A stretch of 64,000 nt of DNA from Nitrospirota bacterium. Lineage in GTDB: Bacteria; Nitrospirota; Nitrospiria; SBBL01; JAADHI01. The notes beneath the pieces are model-generated. The model had not been told where the DNA came from and searched no databases. It saw only the letters and a list, made by a program, of their open reading frames with translations. A program made the translations under genes and the position numbers. Within the stretch, counting starts at the first letter, position 1; every line of letters starts with the position of its first letter. Where the stretch lies: assembly GCA_029261155.1 (NCBI GenBank), contig JAJDBW010000033.1:57106-121105 (forward strand), read 5' to 3'. This document shows positions 1-8,387 of this stretch, one piece after another.

Positions 1-143
1 TGTGCACGTTCGAAAAATATCTTCTCTTTTTCTTCATCCGAAATGCCATCCCGTCCTCGCGTCGCAATCTTTTGTTTTTCTGCTTTTTGTTTAAATTGCG
101 CCCATTGTTCGTTTTCTAAGGGCGCGGGTTCCATATTCGTCAT
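1..143 (-). CDS. CheW-like chemosensory protein, N-terminal part only (cut by window edge)
   Basis: An open frame starts at ATG 143 on the minus strand and runs off the left edge after 47 codons. The visible peptide is charged and ends near DEEKEKIFFERA. This resembles the short helix (roughly DEEK-x-ILxxRA) that precedes the CheW domain in WspD/FrzA-type adaptor proteins. It follows the CheW gene with a 28-base gap, so it is probably the third gene of a chemosensory operon that continues outside the window. The CheW fold itself is not visible, so the family call is inference from this helix and the neighbours. Confidence 0.55.
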   Translation of the reverse strand, partial: MTNMEPAPLENEQWAQFKQKAEKQKIATRGRDGISDEEKEKIFFERA

Positions 144-171
144 TCGATTTTTATATCGACCTTCCAAGAAT

Positions 172-636
172 TTACGATACCTTGTGTGGATCGATCTCCA
201 TTTTATTTAAAATGTCTCTTTCCGGTGCTGTAAGGATATTATCTAAATTTAAGAGGAGAACCAGCTCACTTTCCATTTGCGCGACCGAAGCAATATATCG
301 ATTATCTAATCCGTCGATAACGTCCGGTGGCGCAATCATTTGCTTTTCCTGAATATCGATGACGGAGAGCACTTTATCGACAATGAGTCCTGCGATTTTT
401 CCATTTACTTTAATAACGATGATATCGTTGTCCAATTCATAGGGGTGGTCCCCATGCCCCAAGCGTTTTCTTAAGTCGATAATGGGGACTGCATTGCCCC
501 TAAGATCGATAATTCCGCAAACAGAGGAAGGCAAATTATACAAAGGTGTAATAGCGGGCAAAGGAATAACCTCTTCCACGCGACTCACATCGACGGCGTA
601 ACGCACATTTTTAAGAGAAAAGATAACCAGCGTCAT
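172..636 (-). CDS. cheW: CheW-domain chemotaxis coupling protein
   Basis: This 154-residue protein is a single CheW domain. It has the hydrophobic start of the fold (LVIFSLKNVRYAVDVSRVEEV), the typical LPSSVCGIIDLRG segment with a PIIDLRKRLG strand near residues 38-60, and a DIIVIKV/GLIVDKV pair in the second half. CheW proteins link methyl-accepting receptors to a CheA kinase in the cytoplasm. The ATG overlaps the stop of the upstream CheR gene in an ATGA arrangement, so the two are translationally coupled. Receptor and CheA genes are not in the window. The order CheR-TPR, CheW, CheW-like recalls Wsp-type operons that control surface behaviour or c-di-GMP, but this is inference from order alone. 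Confidence 0.9.
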   Translation of the reverse strand: MTLVIFSLKNVRYAVDVSRVEEVIPLPAITPLYNLPSSVCGIIDLRGNAVPIIDLRKRLGHGDHPYELDNDIIVIKVNGKIAGLIVDKVLSVIDIQEKQMIAPPDVIDGLDNRYIASVAQMESELVLLLNLDNILTAPERDILNKMEIDPHKVS

Positions 637-2195
637 GTCTCTCGCGCCTTACATTCCAATGAACCAATTAAGCTTCCGACTGTTAGGTTTTCTATTTCAA
701 AAATAACTTCATCCGAAGGCTTCGATGCCAACAACTCACGGACCACATTAAAACACTTTTCCCTTAGTGTTAGGCGCTTCATCAAGCCATAGATATTGCC
801 CATCACAAAATGACCCAGAATAAAATTCTGATCGATGTAGATGGCCTTCTTTATGGTCTCCATTGCCTCGTCCAAGGCCCCGCGAGCCAAATAAATGATC
901 GAACGCGTATAGTAAGGTTCTTTAAAGAGGGGATCGATTTTAATGGACCGACCCGACCAAGCGAGTGCTTCTTCGAAATCGCCCCGGTTTGATGCGATAT
1001 GGGCCAGCATCCAGCACGCCCGGGCATTGTCTTGATTAATATGAATCACTCTTAAAAATCGGTCGATCGCCAGCTCGTAATTTTTTTTAAAAAAAGCTTG
1101 CAGGGCCTCATTAAAAATCTCGCTCTCTTCGCTAGCCGTTTTTCGCTGCCTAAAATAACTGACGGGAATAGAAGGAACCGCGTCGCTTTTTCCATCCTCC
1201 TTTATCAAATCCAAGAGATTCGAAGTTGTTTTATTTGACCCCCTTTTTTCCATTGAGGACAAATATGTTCCAGCTTGATCATCCGCTTGTTTCTCTACTA
1301 TTATTTTTTTAGGAACATATAGGGGTGCTTGATGTTCTTGGGTTCTGCTATTTTTCCTCTTTTTTTGATAGATAATTGCATCTGGGAAAGCCCTTGAATG
1401 AAATAAGGAAAAGTTTTCCGCAGAGTGCTCTGCATGTCCAACAATAAGGTAACCGTCGTCCTTTAAGAGATGATGGAACTTTTTTGCAAGCATCTGAGTG
1501 GTCTTCTTTTCGAAATAGATCGTCACGTTCCGGCAAATAATAATGTCGAACTTATTCATAAGGTTTAAGGGGGTTGTTGGAAGATCGGAAATCAGGTTGT
1601 AGTTCGAAAATTTAACGAGCGACTTGTATTCATTTTTGATGAGATAAAGATCGTTTTTTTTATCAAAGCAATCTTGAACAATTTTATGATCAACACCCCT
1701 GAAAGACCAATCGCTATAGAGACCTCGCTGAGCACTTTTCAATGCACTTTCGTCGATATCGGTTCCAACAATGTTGATGTCCCAAGTCGATATTTTTGGG
1801 AGTATTTTTTTCAATAGAATGGCAATGGAGTATGGCTCTTCACCGGTTGAGCAACCTGCACTCCAAATAGATATCGCGTGTGATTTGGAAGCCTCATTTT
1901 CAATAATTTCAGGTAAGATATTTTTTTCGAGTAAATTAAAGTGCGCCTTGCCTCTAAAAAAATAGGTTTCATTGGTGGTCAAGAGCGAAACCAGTCTATT
2001 CAGGTAGCTTTTTCCACTAATGGAGCTGAGGTAGGAAATATAGTCCTCAAAGGTTGAAACGGGAGACTCATCAAAGTTCGTTTGGATAATGCTCTCAATA
2101 GAAAAAAACTTCGATTCGGGAAAAAACAAACCGGTTCGCGTTTGAATGAAATCCCGGAATTCGAGAAGATTATCCTTGGATATTTTTTTATCCAT
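633..2195 (-). CDS. CheR-type protein-glutamate methyltransferase with C-terminal TPR
   Basis: The N-terminal half is a CheR methyltransferase: an alpha-helical CheR_N region, the SAM-binding SAGCSTGEEPYS motif near residue 112, and FDIIICRNVTIYF, the family's CRNV-x-IYF motif. A low-complexity linker (about residues 280-350) leads to two or three tetratricopeptide repeats (about 365-505), as in WspC/FrzF. The protein methylates receptor glutamates; the TPR tail probably restricts which receptor it serves. I chose ATG 2195 (520 aa); an in-frame TTG at 2207 would add four residues. It is the first gene of the chemosensory operon, overlapping cheW by 4 bases. The usual length of TPR-bearing CheR proteins is similar, so it looks intact. 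Confidence 0.9.
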   Translation of the reverse strand: MDKKISKDNLLEFRDFIQTRTGLFFPESKFFSIESIIQTNFDESPVSTFEDYISYLSSISGKSYLNRLVSLLTTNETYFFRGKAHFNLLEKNILPEIIENEASKSHAISIWSAGCSTGEEPYSIAILLKKILPKISTWDINIVGTDIDESALKSAQRGLYSDWSFRGVDHKIVQDCFDKKNDLYLIKNEYKSLVKFSNYNLISDLPTTPLNLMNKFDIIICRNVTIYFEKKTTQMLAKKFHHLLKDDGYLIVGHAEHSAENFSLFHSRAFPDAIIYQKKRKNSRTQEHQAPLYVPKKIIVEKQADDQAGTYLSSMEKRGSNKTTSNLLDLIKEDGKSDAVPSIPVSYFRQRKTASEESEIFNEALQAFFKKNYELAIDRFLRVIHINQDNARACWMLAHIASNRGDFEEALAWSGRSIKIDPLFKEPYYTRSIIYLARGALDEAMETIKKAIYIDQNFILGHFVMGNIYGLMKRLTLREKCFNVVRELLASKPSDEVIFEIENLTVGSLIGSLECKARET

Positions 2196-2801
2196 TCGCT
2201 CAGGCAATGTGATTGTCGCGATTATTTTTCTGTTTTTGGTTCAGGACAGACTTTGACTTCTTATCTTGCTATACCGTAACCACCTCGGTCGTATTTTTTC
2301 TTGGATCTTGTAGGATGCTGTTCTCTATAAAACGATCCTTTTAGGGTTCATTCAAGATTTATGTAGAAATTCTAAAATGGTTTGATAAAAGAGTACTTTC
2401 GGATTTCGATGGTGGACCCATTGATTTTTTGTTTTCACGCGACCGATGCTTATTGTCCATCATCGATTTCGATCTCATTCACAAATCGCACTCCACGGGT
2501 CAAATGCATGCTATCCTTCCTATTATACTCGATATTCTTGAAATCGGGACTTAGGCACAGGATAAAAAACCCTGAAGTGCTGAGGACTTCGCCGACCAGA
2601 AAGAGAATCAGTTCATCGGCTTTTTTTATTAATATTGAATGAGGGCTCAGGCTTAGAAATTAGTTAGGTAATTTGATAAAAAAGACGATTCACTACGAGA
2701 TTAAGACAAGATCTCAATCTCAGGCTGACAATGCAGATGAGGGAACTTAATAGGGCAAGACTTCATTAAGAAATGAGGAATACCAGACTTCTAAAGGAAA
2801 G
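2196..2801. other. Long intergenic region with a possible decayed reading frame
   Basis: About 600 bases separate the start of cheR from the end of the E2 gene, with no convincing gene. The most protein-like reading is on the minus strand, 2659 to 2450. It is a 69-residue open frame with no ATG start, containing ELILFLVGEVL and GVRFVNEIEIDDG, and another readable frame follows it on the same strand. This may be the remnant of a frameshifted gene. A plus-strand frame at 2382-2642 has no recognisable features. The cheR promoter candidate lies at the cheR-proximal end. Confidence 0.4.
2326..2355 (-). promoter_or_regulatory. Possible sigma70 promoter for the chemosensory operon
   Basis: Read on the minus strand, TTGAAT (2350-2355) and TTTATA (2326-2331) are separated by 18 bases and lie about 130 bases before cheR. 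The match is moderate (one or two mismatches per box), so this is only a candidate. Confidence 0.3.
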
Positions 2802-4061
2802 CTATTTTCCTTCAATCAGCATCAGGTCTGGATCTTCGAGGTGCTCGATGAGCGTATTCATGAAGCGGGCGGCCTCCGAGCCGTAAATCACCCGGTGGTC
2901 GAAGGTGAGTGAAAGCGGAAGCATCTTTCGAATCACGATTTCACCCGCCCGGACGACCGCTTTGTCTTCGATTTTCCCGAGGCCAAGAATCCCGACCTCG
3001 GGAAAATTAATAATCGGCGTTCCGTAGATCCCGCCGATCACCCCATAATTTGTCAGGGTGAAGGTGCCACCTTTCAATTCCGACAGGGCGATAGTGCGTG
3101 AGAAGGCCTTCTCTGTCAGGGCCGAGATCTCTTGGGCCAGGTCGAGGATGCTTCTTTGATCGGCATCTTTCAACACAAAGACCATCAAACCTTCCGGCGT
3201 ATCGATGGCAATACCGATATTGTAATATTTTTTTAGGACGATCTCTTCTTTCGCTTCGTCCAAAGTCGCATTTAAGAAGGGATAGGCCTTCAGGCCCGCA
3301 ACGACCGACTTAATAATAAAAGGAAGATAAGTTAGATTAAATCCCCGATCTTCTGCCAAGCCTTTTTTATTTAAGCGAACCTGCTCCAATTTCGTAATAT
3401 CGGCGTCATCGACAAAGGTAACCGCCGCAACCTTCTGTGTCGATTCCGAAACCCGCTTTGCCGCGCTCCGGCGTACGCCTCTAAATGGGATGCGCTCTAC
3501 TGGACCCAGCACGCTTGTTGTCGTTGAATCGACTGGATTCAATTGTCGAGTAGCCTTTTCGACATCCTCACGTGTGATCCGTCCATCGGGGCCGCTGCCC
3601 ACCAGCGTATGCAGATCGATGCCGAGTGCCTTGGCCCGCATCCGAACGGAAGGGATGGCGCGGACCTCCCCTTCGCTCCGTTCTTGAGAAGCTTTTTGAT
3701 GAATGGGAAGAACGAACTCCTTTTCGGAAGTTTCCAAGACGCCCACGACCGAACCGGCATCCTTCTTCTTTTCTTTTTTCGGGGGCGCTTCTGGTTTCGG
3801 AGAAGCGGCGGACGGAGTCTTCGGCTCGGTTTCGATCGTCACCAAGTCCGCGCCCACGAGAATGATCTCTCCCGGTTCTCCCTTCAAGGAAATGACCCTT
3901 CCCGAAAAAGGAGAGGGCAGGCTCACCACCGCTTTATCGGTTTCCATTTCCACGAGAGCTTGGTCTTCTTTGACCACATCGCCTACAGAGACAAGCCATT
4001 GGACGATTTCGCCCTCTGCGATGCCTTCACCGACATCTGGAAACTTAAAGACTTTTTCCAT
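2802..4061 (-). CDS. pdhC: 2-oxoacid dehydrogenase E2 (dihydrolipoamide acyltransferase)
   Basis: E2 core enzyme of a pyruvate or branched-chain 2-oxoacid dehydrogenase complex (419 aa). An N-terminal lipoyl domain carries ETDKA with lipoyl-lysine K43. An Ala/Pro/Lys-rich linker follows, then the peripheral subunit-binding domain (PSVRMRAKALGIDL to GRITREDVE, about 130-170) and the catalytic domain. ATG 4061 fits the family start (MEKVFKFPDVGEG); the longer frame to 4142 would run into the E1-beta gene. The active-site signature reads DHRVIYG, so the usual Asp of HRxxDG is Tyr393. Catalytic His389 is kept. It sits 19 bases after E1-beta as the third gene of the operon. No E3 (dihydrolipoamide dehydrogenase) gene is in the window. 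Confidence 0.93.
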   Translation of the reverse strand: MEKVFKFPDVGEGIAEGEIVQWLVSVGDVVKEDQALVEMETDKAVVSLPSPFSGRVISLKGEPGEIILVGADLVTIETEPKTPSAASPKPEAPPKKEKKKDAGSVVGVLETSEKEFVLPIHQKASQERSEGEVRAIPSVRMRAKALGIDLHTLVGSGPDGRITREDVEKATRQLNPVDSTTTSVLGPVERIPFRGVRRSAAKRVSESTQKVAAVTFVDDADITKLEQVRLNKKGLAEDRGFNLTYLPFIIKSVVAGLKAYPFLNATLDEAKEEIVLKKYYNIGIAIDTPEGLMVFVLKDADQRSILDLAQEISALTEKAFSRTIALSELKGGTFTLTNYGVIGGIYGTPIINFPEVGILGLGKIEDKAVVRAGEIVIRKMLPLSLTFDHRVIYGSEAARFMNTLIEHLEDPDLMLIEGK

Positions 4062-4080
4062 TTTTAACCGAGGCCTGAAT

Positions 4081-5058
4081 TTAAAATTGGACGACCTGTT
4101 CAATCGCCTCGACGATTTGATCGCAATCCGGGAAATAATCATTCTCGGACTTTGGCAAGGGCACGGAGGTGTCGTAGCCCGTCACGCGAAGGACCGGGGC
4201 CTTCAAGGAAAGCAGGGCCTTTTCACAAATCTCTGCGGCGATTTCCGCGCCCAGCCCGCAGCTGCGGGCCGCTTCATGCACAATCACGGCACGGCCGGTT
4301 TTTTCGACAGAACGAAGAATCGTCGCGCTATCTAATGGAGAAAGGGTCCGAAGGTCGATTACGTCGGTGTGGACGCCCTTTTCCAACATACGGGCGGCCG
4401 CCTCCAAAGTGGGATGAAGCATCGCGCCCCAGGCAATTAGCGTCACATCCTCCCCTTCTGCGACGAGACGGGCCTCCCCTAGGGGGATGAGAACCTCATC
4501 TTCAGGGACCTCCTCTTTAATCGCCCGATAAATTCTGGAAGGCTCTAAAAAAAGCACCGGGTCGGGATCGCGGATGGCGGAGAGGAGCAGGCCCTTGGCC
4601 TCGGCAGGCGTCGAAGGGGCCACCACTTTAATCCCCGGCGTATGAATAAAAAAAGCCTCCGTGCTTTCGGAATGCAGCTCCGGCGCGTGGATCCCGCCGC
4701 CATAGGGTGTCCGGACGACCAGGGGACAGGTGTAGCGCCCGCGGCTGCGTGTGCGAAGTCGCGCCGCATGCGAAATCAGCTGCTCCATCGCCCCGTAGAG
4801 AAAACCCATGAATTGGATTTCGGCCACCGGCCTCAAGCCGTAGGCCGCCATGCCGATAGCCGTGCCCACGATGGCCGATTCGGAAAGCGGCGTATCCACA
4901 ACACGCGATGGGCCGAAGCGCTCGACCAGCCCGTCTGTGGCACGAAACACGCCGCCGTCGCGGCCAATGTCTTCGCCCAGCAAAACCACGTTCGCGTCCT
5001 TTTCCATCTCATGATGGAGGGCCTGATTCACCGCTTGTATCAAGGTTAGTTTGCTCAC
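4081..5058 (-). CDS. pdhB: 2-oxoacid dehydrogenase E1 component, beta subunit
   Basis: Transketolase-like beta subunit (325 aa) of the thiamine-diphosphate E1 enzyme. It shows the family's ALHHEMEKDANVVLLGEDIG opening, DTPLSESAIVGTAIGMA, AEIQFMGFLYGAMEQLISHAARLR and the C-terminal transketolase_C domain (EAARSCGLGAEIAAEI). With the alpha subunit it decarboxylates the 2-oxoacid and transfers the acyl group to the E2 lipoyl arm. The start is GTG 5058, overlapping the E1-alpha stop by 4 bases. Sequence alone does not separate pyruvate from branched-chain substrates; the genes of Gram-positive-type PDH and of BCKDH look alike. Confidence 0.93.
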   Translation of the reverse strand: MSKLTLIQAVNQALHHEMEKDANVVLLGEDIGRDGGVFRATDGLVERFGPSRVVDTPLSESAIVGTAIGMAAYGLRPVAEIQFMGFLYGAMEQLISHAARLRTRSRGRYTCPLVVRTPYGGGIHAPELHSESTEAFFIHTPGIKVVAPSTPAEAKGLLLSAIRDPDPVLFLEPSRIYRAIKEEVPEDEVLIPLGEARLVAEGEDVTLIAWGAMLHPTLEAAARMLEKGVHTDVIDLRTLSPLDSATILRSVEKTGRAVIVHEAARSCGLGAEIAAEICEKALLSLKAPVLRVTGYDTSVPLPKSENDYFPDCDQIVEAIEQVVQF

Positions 5059-6149
5059 GGCTTTTTCCTTTTCGCAAGCCGCTGCTCAAAGGCCTCACGC
5101 TGCGCGAGGAGATCGGGAGATAAGGAAGCAAAGAGGGTGTCGAACATGCCGAGGGGATCGATGGGATTGGTCGATTCGAAATCTTCGACTGAAGCGGAGA
5201 TCCGTTCGCTCACGGCTTGCTGAAGGGCCGATTCTTGAAATTCCGACCAGGCCCATTCCGCTTCCATATAGGTCCGCAATCGCAAAAGGGGATCTTTCTT
5301 GCGCCACAGGGAGACTTCTTCTTCCGAGCGATAACGGGAGGCGTCGTCGGCCGTCGTATGATCGCTAAGCCGATAAGTCAGGCATTCAATAAAGGTCGGG
5401 CCTTCACCCCGGCGCGCCGCATCGAGCGCGTCTTTCACAGCCACATGCACGCCAAAGACATCGTTGCCGTCAACCTGTATGCCCTTAAACCCATATGCGA
5501 TGGCTTTTTGCGCGAGCGTTTTGGCAGCCGTTTGGCGGGAAAGCGGAACGGAAATCGCCCATTGATTGTTTTGACAGAGGAAGACAATGGGAAGTTTAAA
5601 GACCCCGGCAAAGTTGAGCCCTTCGTGAAAATCGCCCTTAGAAGTCGCGCCGTCTCCGAAGGTGGTCAGCACGGCGATGGGGTCTTTCTTATGCTGCGCC
5701 GCCCAGGCGGCCCCGACGGCGTGCGGGATGTGCGTGCCGACCGGGATTGCGACGGGAAAATCGTTGACCCCCTCAGGAACGAGGTTGCCCCGTTCGTCTC
5801 CGGCCCAATATAAATAGAGGGCCTTCATCGGATTGCCACGTAAAATCGACAAGCCGCTCTCGCGAAAAGACGGAAAGAGCCAATCGCTTTGCTGAAGGGC
5901 GGCGGCACAGGCCACTTGAATGGCCTCCTGACCTTGAATCGAGGCATAGGTGCCCAGCCGGCCGCTGCGCTGTAAATTGAGCGCCTTTTCGTCAAAGGCC
6001 CGAATCAGCACCATCGATTCGTAAAAGGCCTTCACCGTTTTTTCTGAGATTAAATCGGGGGAGGGGAGGAGAGCCGCATCCAGCTTGCCAGCTTCGTCCA
6101 GAAGCTGGAACCATTCAATCTTGAATTCTTCCAGAACCCGCCTCGGCAT
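5055..6149 (-). CDS. pdhA: 2-oxoacid dehydrogenase E1 component, alpha subunit
   Basis: Alpha subunit (364 aa) of the E1 enzyme. The thiamine-diphosphate/Mg motif is complete: GDGATSKGDFHEGLNF starting near residue 165 and closing with CQNNQWAIS near 192. Also present are the phosphorylation-loop-like TYRLSDHTTADDASRYR and the FPSFRESG segment typical of PDH-type E1-alpha. ATG 6149 has a good ribosome site (AGAGGAG). This is the first gene of the operon and is preceded by an extended -10 promoter. The N-terminal 30 residues fit PdhA of Gram-positive and Deinococcus type better than the single-chain AceE. Confidence 0.93.
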   Translation of the reverse strand: MPRRVLEEFKIEWFQLLDEAGKLDAALLPSPDLISEKTVKAFYESMVLIRAFDEKALNLQRSGRLGTYASIQGQEAIQVACAAALQQSDWLFPSFRESGLSILRGNPMKALYLYWAGDERGNLVPEGVNDFPVAIPVGTHIPHAVGAAWAAQHKKDPIAVLTTFGDGATSKGDFHEGLNFAGVFKLPIVFLCQNNQWAISVPLSRQTAAKTLAQKAIAYGFKGIQVDGNDVFGVHVAVKDALDAARRGEGPTFIECLTYRLSDHTTADDASRYRSEEEVSLWRKKDPLLRLRTYMEAEWAWSEFQESALQQAVSERISASVEDFESTNPIDPLGMFDTLFASLSPDLLAQREAFEQRLAKRKKP

Positions 6150-6190
6150 CGCGCTCCTCTAGGGCATAAAAGGACAAAAGTTGATAACCC

Positions 6191-6199
6191 ATTATAGCA
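6191..6199 (-). promoter_or_regulatory. Extended -10 promoter of the pdhABC operon
   Basis: On the minus strand TGCTATAAT (TGn plus a perfect TATAAT at 6196-6191) lies about 40 bases before the E1-alpha ATG. A weak TTGCCT sits 19 bases further upstream. The TGn element may compensate for the poor -35 box. Confidence 0.6.
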
Positions 6200-6304
6200 T
6201 ATGGCGATTTTCTAAAGGCAATTCGGAGGGATGGCTTTTCGAGGAAAAGCCGGTTCTACTGAAATACAACAGCCTGGATCTTTATTGAGGAATTCTGAGG
6301 CGAA

Positions 6305-6390
6305 CCTTCGTAGAGAGGGTCGAGGGCGCCGCCGCCGGAAACGATGACGGGGATGTTGACGCGTTCGCAGACTGCGCGGGTCAGCTCAAT
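6305..6390 (-). pseudogene. Decayed internal fragment of hisF
   Basis: This minus-strand stretch, directly after the DUF2283 stop codon, encodes [19 protein letters not shown] followed by a LYEG ending. That matches HisF residues [19 protein letters not shown] through LYEG in the intact hisF 700 bases away. By eye the DNA is about 80 percent identical over roughly 85 bases, with one codon deleted. No start or remaining barrel is present, so it is a relic, not a gene. Confidence 0.8.
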
Positions 6391-6391
6391 T

Positions 6392-6604
6392 TCACGCCGC
6401 TTTCCCATTAATCGGCAATGATTCCGTGTCGAGTTTCGTGAGGTCGATGACGTTTTTCGCATGTTCGATATCGATGCCTACGGGTTTTCCGTCGGCGTCA
6501 AAATCGATGACAAGCCCTTCCGCCACTTCTTCGGTCTCTACGCCCGGACGCTCTACAAGGTGAATATAGAGAGAGTCCGTGTCTTTATGATAACTAAGTC
6601 TCAT
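6392..6604 (-). CDS. DUF2283 family protein
   Basis: A 70-residue protein with the DUF2283 layout: SYHKDTDSLYIHL at the start, an acidic strand (TEEVAEGLVIDFDADG), and VGIDIEHA towards the end. DUF2283 proteins are small and often coded next to a short putative toxin or DUF4258-like partner, so an antitoxin-like role is often suspected but unproven. Its ATG overlaps the stop of the upstream 81-residue gene by 4 bases, implying coupled translation. The pair lies between hisF and the hisF fragment, as if inserted as a module. Confidence 0.85.
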   Translation of the reverse strand: MRLSYHKDTDSLYIHLVERPGVETEEVAEGLVIDFDADGKPVGIDIEHAKNVIDLTKLDTESLPINGKAA

Positions 6605-6846
6605 CTTTTTATCTCCTTAAACCCCCGATCAAAAAATGCATTATGAATCGTCTTTTGATCCTCAAGGGTGACCACCCTCAAATATCGATTCGAATATTCA
6701 GGAATTCTCCCCCAAAAACGGAAGCGGCCATCCGCTTGCTTCTCAACGAACTGCTTTGAAGAAACGACTTCTTCACACCACGCTTTTTTGATATAGGGCC
6801 GTTTCGCTAAAACATCGTCGTCGAAGTATGGCGTATATTCAAACAT
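6601..6846 (-). CDS. Small protein partnered with DUF2283 (putative toxin-like)
   Basis: An 81-residue protein that I do not recognise as a named family. It is rich in aromatic and charged residues. Its end, GRIPEYSNRYLRVVTLEDQKTIHNAFFDR, is split between strands in a way that recalls small RelE/BrnT/DUF4258-like proteins, which often end in an RVVT...TIHNAF-type strand pair. It overlaps the DUF2283 gene by 4 bases. The context suggests a two-gene toxin/antitoxin-like unit. That is inference; no catalytic residues can be assigned. Confidence 0.6.
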   Translation of the reverse strand: MFEYTPYFDDDVLAKRPYIKKAWCEEVVSSKQFVEKQADGRFRFWGRIPEYSNRYLRVVTLEDQKTIHNAFFDRGFKEIKR

Positions 6847-6900
6847 GAAGGTACATCATATTTCAATTTGAAAGGAATTACTATCGATTTCAACTGAAAT

Positions 6901-7665
6901 TTACAAGCGCACCGGCACGCCCCGCTTCGCGAGATAGTCCTTGGCTTCGTGGATGGAGTAGGTCTGGTAGTGAAAGATCGAGGCGGCCAGGGCTGCGTCG
7001 GCCTTGCCGATGGTGAGGCCTTCGTAGAGGTGTTCCAATGTGCCGACGCCGCCGGAGGCGATGACGGGGATGTGTACCCGTTCGCAGACCGCGCGGGTGA
7101 GTTCCAGGTCGTAGCCCGTAGTTTTGCCGTCTTGATCCATACTTGTGAGGAGAATTTCGCCCGCGCCAAAGTCTTCCATTTTGGCCGCCCATTCGATGGC
7201 GTCCAAACCGGTGGCATTCCGCCCGCCGTGGGTATAGACCTCCCAGTGCTTCGGTTTGTCGGGCGAGCGTTTCGCATCAATCGCCACCACAATCGTCGAA
7301 CTGCCGAATTGACGCGAGGCTTCGCGCACAAACTCGGGACGGTTCACCGCAGCGGTGTTGATCGAAACTTTATCGGCTCCGGCACTTAAAAGGGTTTGCA
7401 CGTCTTCAACCGTGCGCACACCGCCCCCGACGGTCACCGGCATCGAGACTTCATCCGCCGTGTGCCGGACAATATCGAGCAAAATCTCCCGTTCGTCGGA
7501 CGACGCGGTAATGTCCAAAAAGCAAAGTTCGTCGGCCCCCTGGGCTTCATAGATCTTGGCGATCTCAACCGGATCGCCCGCGTCTTTTAAATCCACGAAT
7601 GCGACACCTTTGACCACGCGACCGCCTTTGACGTCCAAACAGGGAATGATGCGCTTGGCCAGCAT
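6901..7665 (-). CDS. hisF: Imidazole glycerol phosphate synthase, cyclase subunit
   Basis: Full-length (254 aa) TIM-barrel HisF. It keeps the N-terminal [16 protein letters not shown] with catalytic Asp11, the [13 protein letters not shown] phosphate loop, the second catalytic region [17 protein letters not shown] (Asp130-equivalent), and the C-terminal VIASGGVG phosphate-binding loop. With HisH it converts PRFAR and ammonia to imidazole glycerol phosphate and AICAR. The start ATG shares one base with the hisA stop. It is the last gene of the his run on the minus strand. A decayed partial copy lies beyond the DUF2283 pair. Confidence 0.97.
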   Translation of the reverse strand: MLAKRIIPCLDVKGGRVVKGVAFVDLKDAGDPVEIAKIYEAQGADELCFLDITASSDEREILLDIVRHTADEVSMPVTVGGGVRTVEDVQTLLSAGADKVSINTAAVNRPEFVREASRQFGSSTIVVAIDAKRSPDKPKHWEVYTHGGRNATGLDAIEWAAKMEDFGAGEILLTSMDQDGKTTGYDLELTRAVCERVHIPVIASGGVGTLEHLYEGLTIGKADAALAASIFHYQTYSIHEAKDYLAKRGVPVRL

Positions 7666-8387
7666 CAGGCACCCTTGCCCGCCGCAATTGCGGCTTTCAA
7701 GGTAATGCGGCCTTCGTAGAGGGCCTTCCCGACAATGGCGCTTTGTACACCGGGGATTTTGGAAAGCCTTTCGATCTGTTCAATGGTGGTAACGCCGCCT
7801 GATGCAACCAGCGGAATCTTCACAGCCCCGGCCACGGCTTCCATCAAGCTAAAGTTCGGGCCTTCCAGCATGCCGTCTTTTTCGATGTCGGTGAGGATGA
7901 GCGAGGCCACGCCAACCGCTTCCATTTGAACCGCCAATTGGGAAACCGTTTCCTCGCGCTGCTCCGTCCAGCCTTGAACCGCGACTTTCCCTTTTCGTGA
8001 ATCGATGCCGACGAAGATTTTCTTCGGAAAGGTCCGGCAACATTCTTCGAGCAGGTCCGGATCTTTTAAGGCGACTGTGCCGAGAATCACGGCCGCCGTC
8101 CCGACCATGAGATAGCGTTCGACATGGTCGCGCGCTCGAATCCCCCCGCCGATTTGGACCGGAATCTTGAGTGACTTCACGATCTTTTCAACGATTTTGA
8201 TATGCACCGGTCGGCCCGCGACCGCCCCATCCAAATCAACCAAGTGCAGCCTTTGCGCCCCCTCGCCTTCCCAGCGGAGGGCCATCTCAAGCGGGTCTTC
8301 GGAATAAACCGTTTCGTCATTCAGCGCCCCCTGCACCAAACGGACACAGCGGCCGCTTTTTATATCGATTGCCGGAATTAAAATCAT
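7665..8387 (-). CDS. hisA: Phosphoribosylformimino-5-aminoimidazole carboxamide ribotide isomerase
   Basis: A 240-residue TIM-barrel isomerase. It opens with [18 protein letters not shown] (catalytic Asp8 region), has QIGGGIR in the first phosphate loop, [17 protein letters not shown] with the second catalytic Asp, and VASGGVTT in the second phosphate loop. It isomerises ProFAR to PRFAR in histidine synthesis. The catalytic dyad looks normal and there is no sign of PriA bifunctionality. The gene abuts hisH (no gap) and touches hisF by one base, so it is part of one transcript. Confidence 0.97.
   Translation of the reverse strand: MILIPAIDIKSGRCVRLVQGALNDETVYSEDPLEMALRWEGEGAQRLHLVDLDGAVAGRPVHIKIVEKIVKSLKIPVQIGGGIRARDHVERYLMVGTAAVILGTVALKDPDLLEECCRTFPKKIFVGIDSRKGKVAVQGWTEQREETVSQLAVQMEAVGVASLILTDIEKDGMLEGPNFSLMEAVAGAVKIPLVASGGVTTIEQIERLSKIPGVQSAIVGKALYEGRITLKAAIAAGKGA

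Noticed and set aside
3543..4335. Long plus-strand frames opposite the E2/E1 genes
   Set aside because: They are antisense shadows of pdhC and pdhB; translations are Arg/Pro/Ser-rich with no domain.
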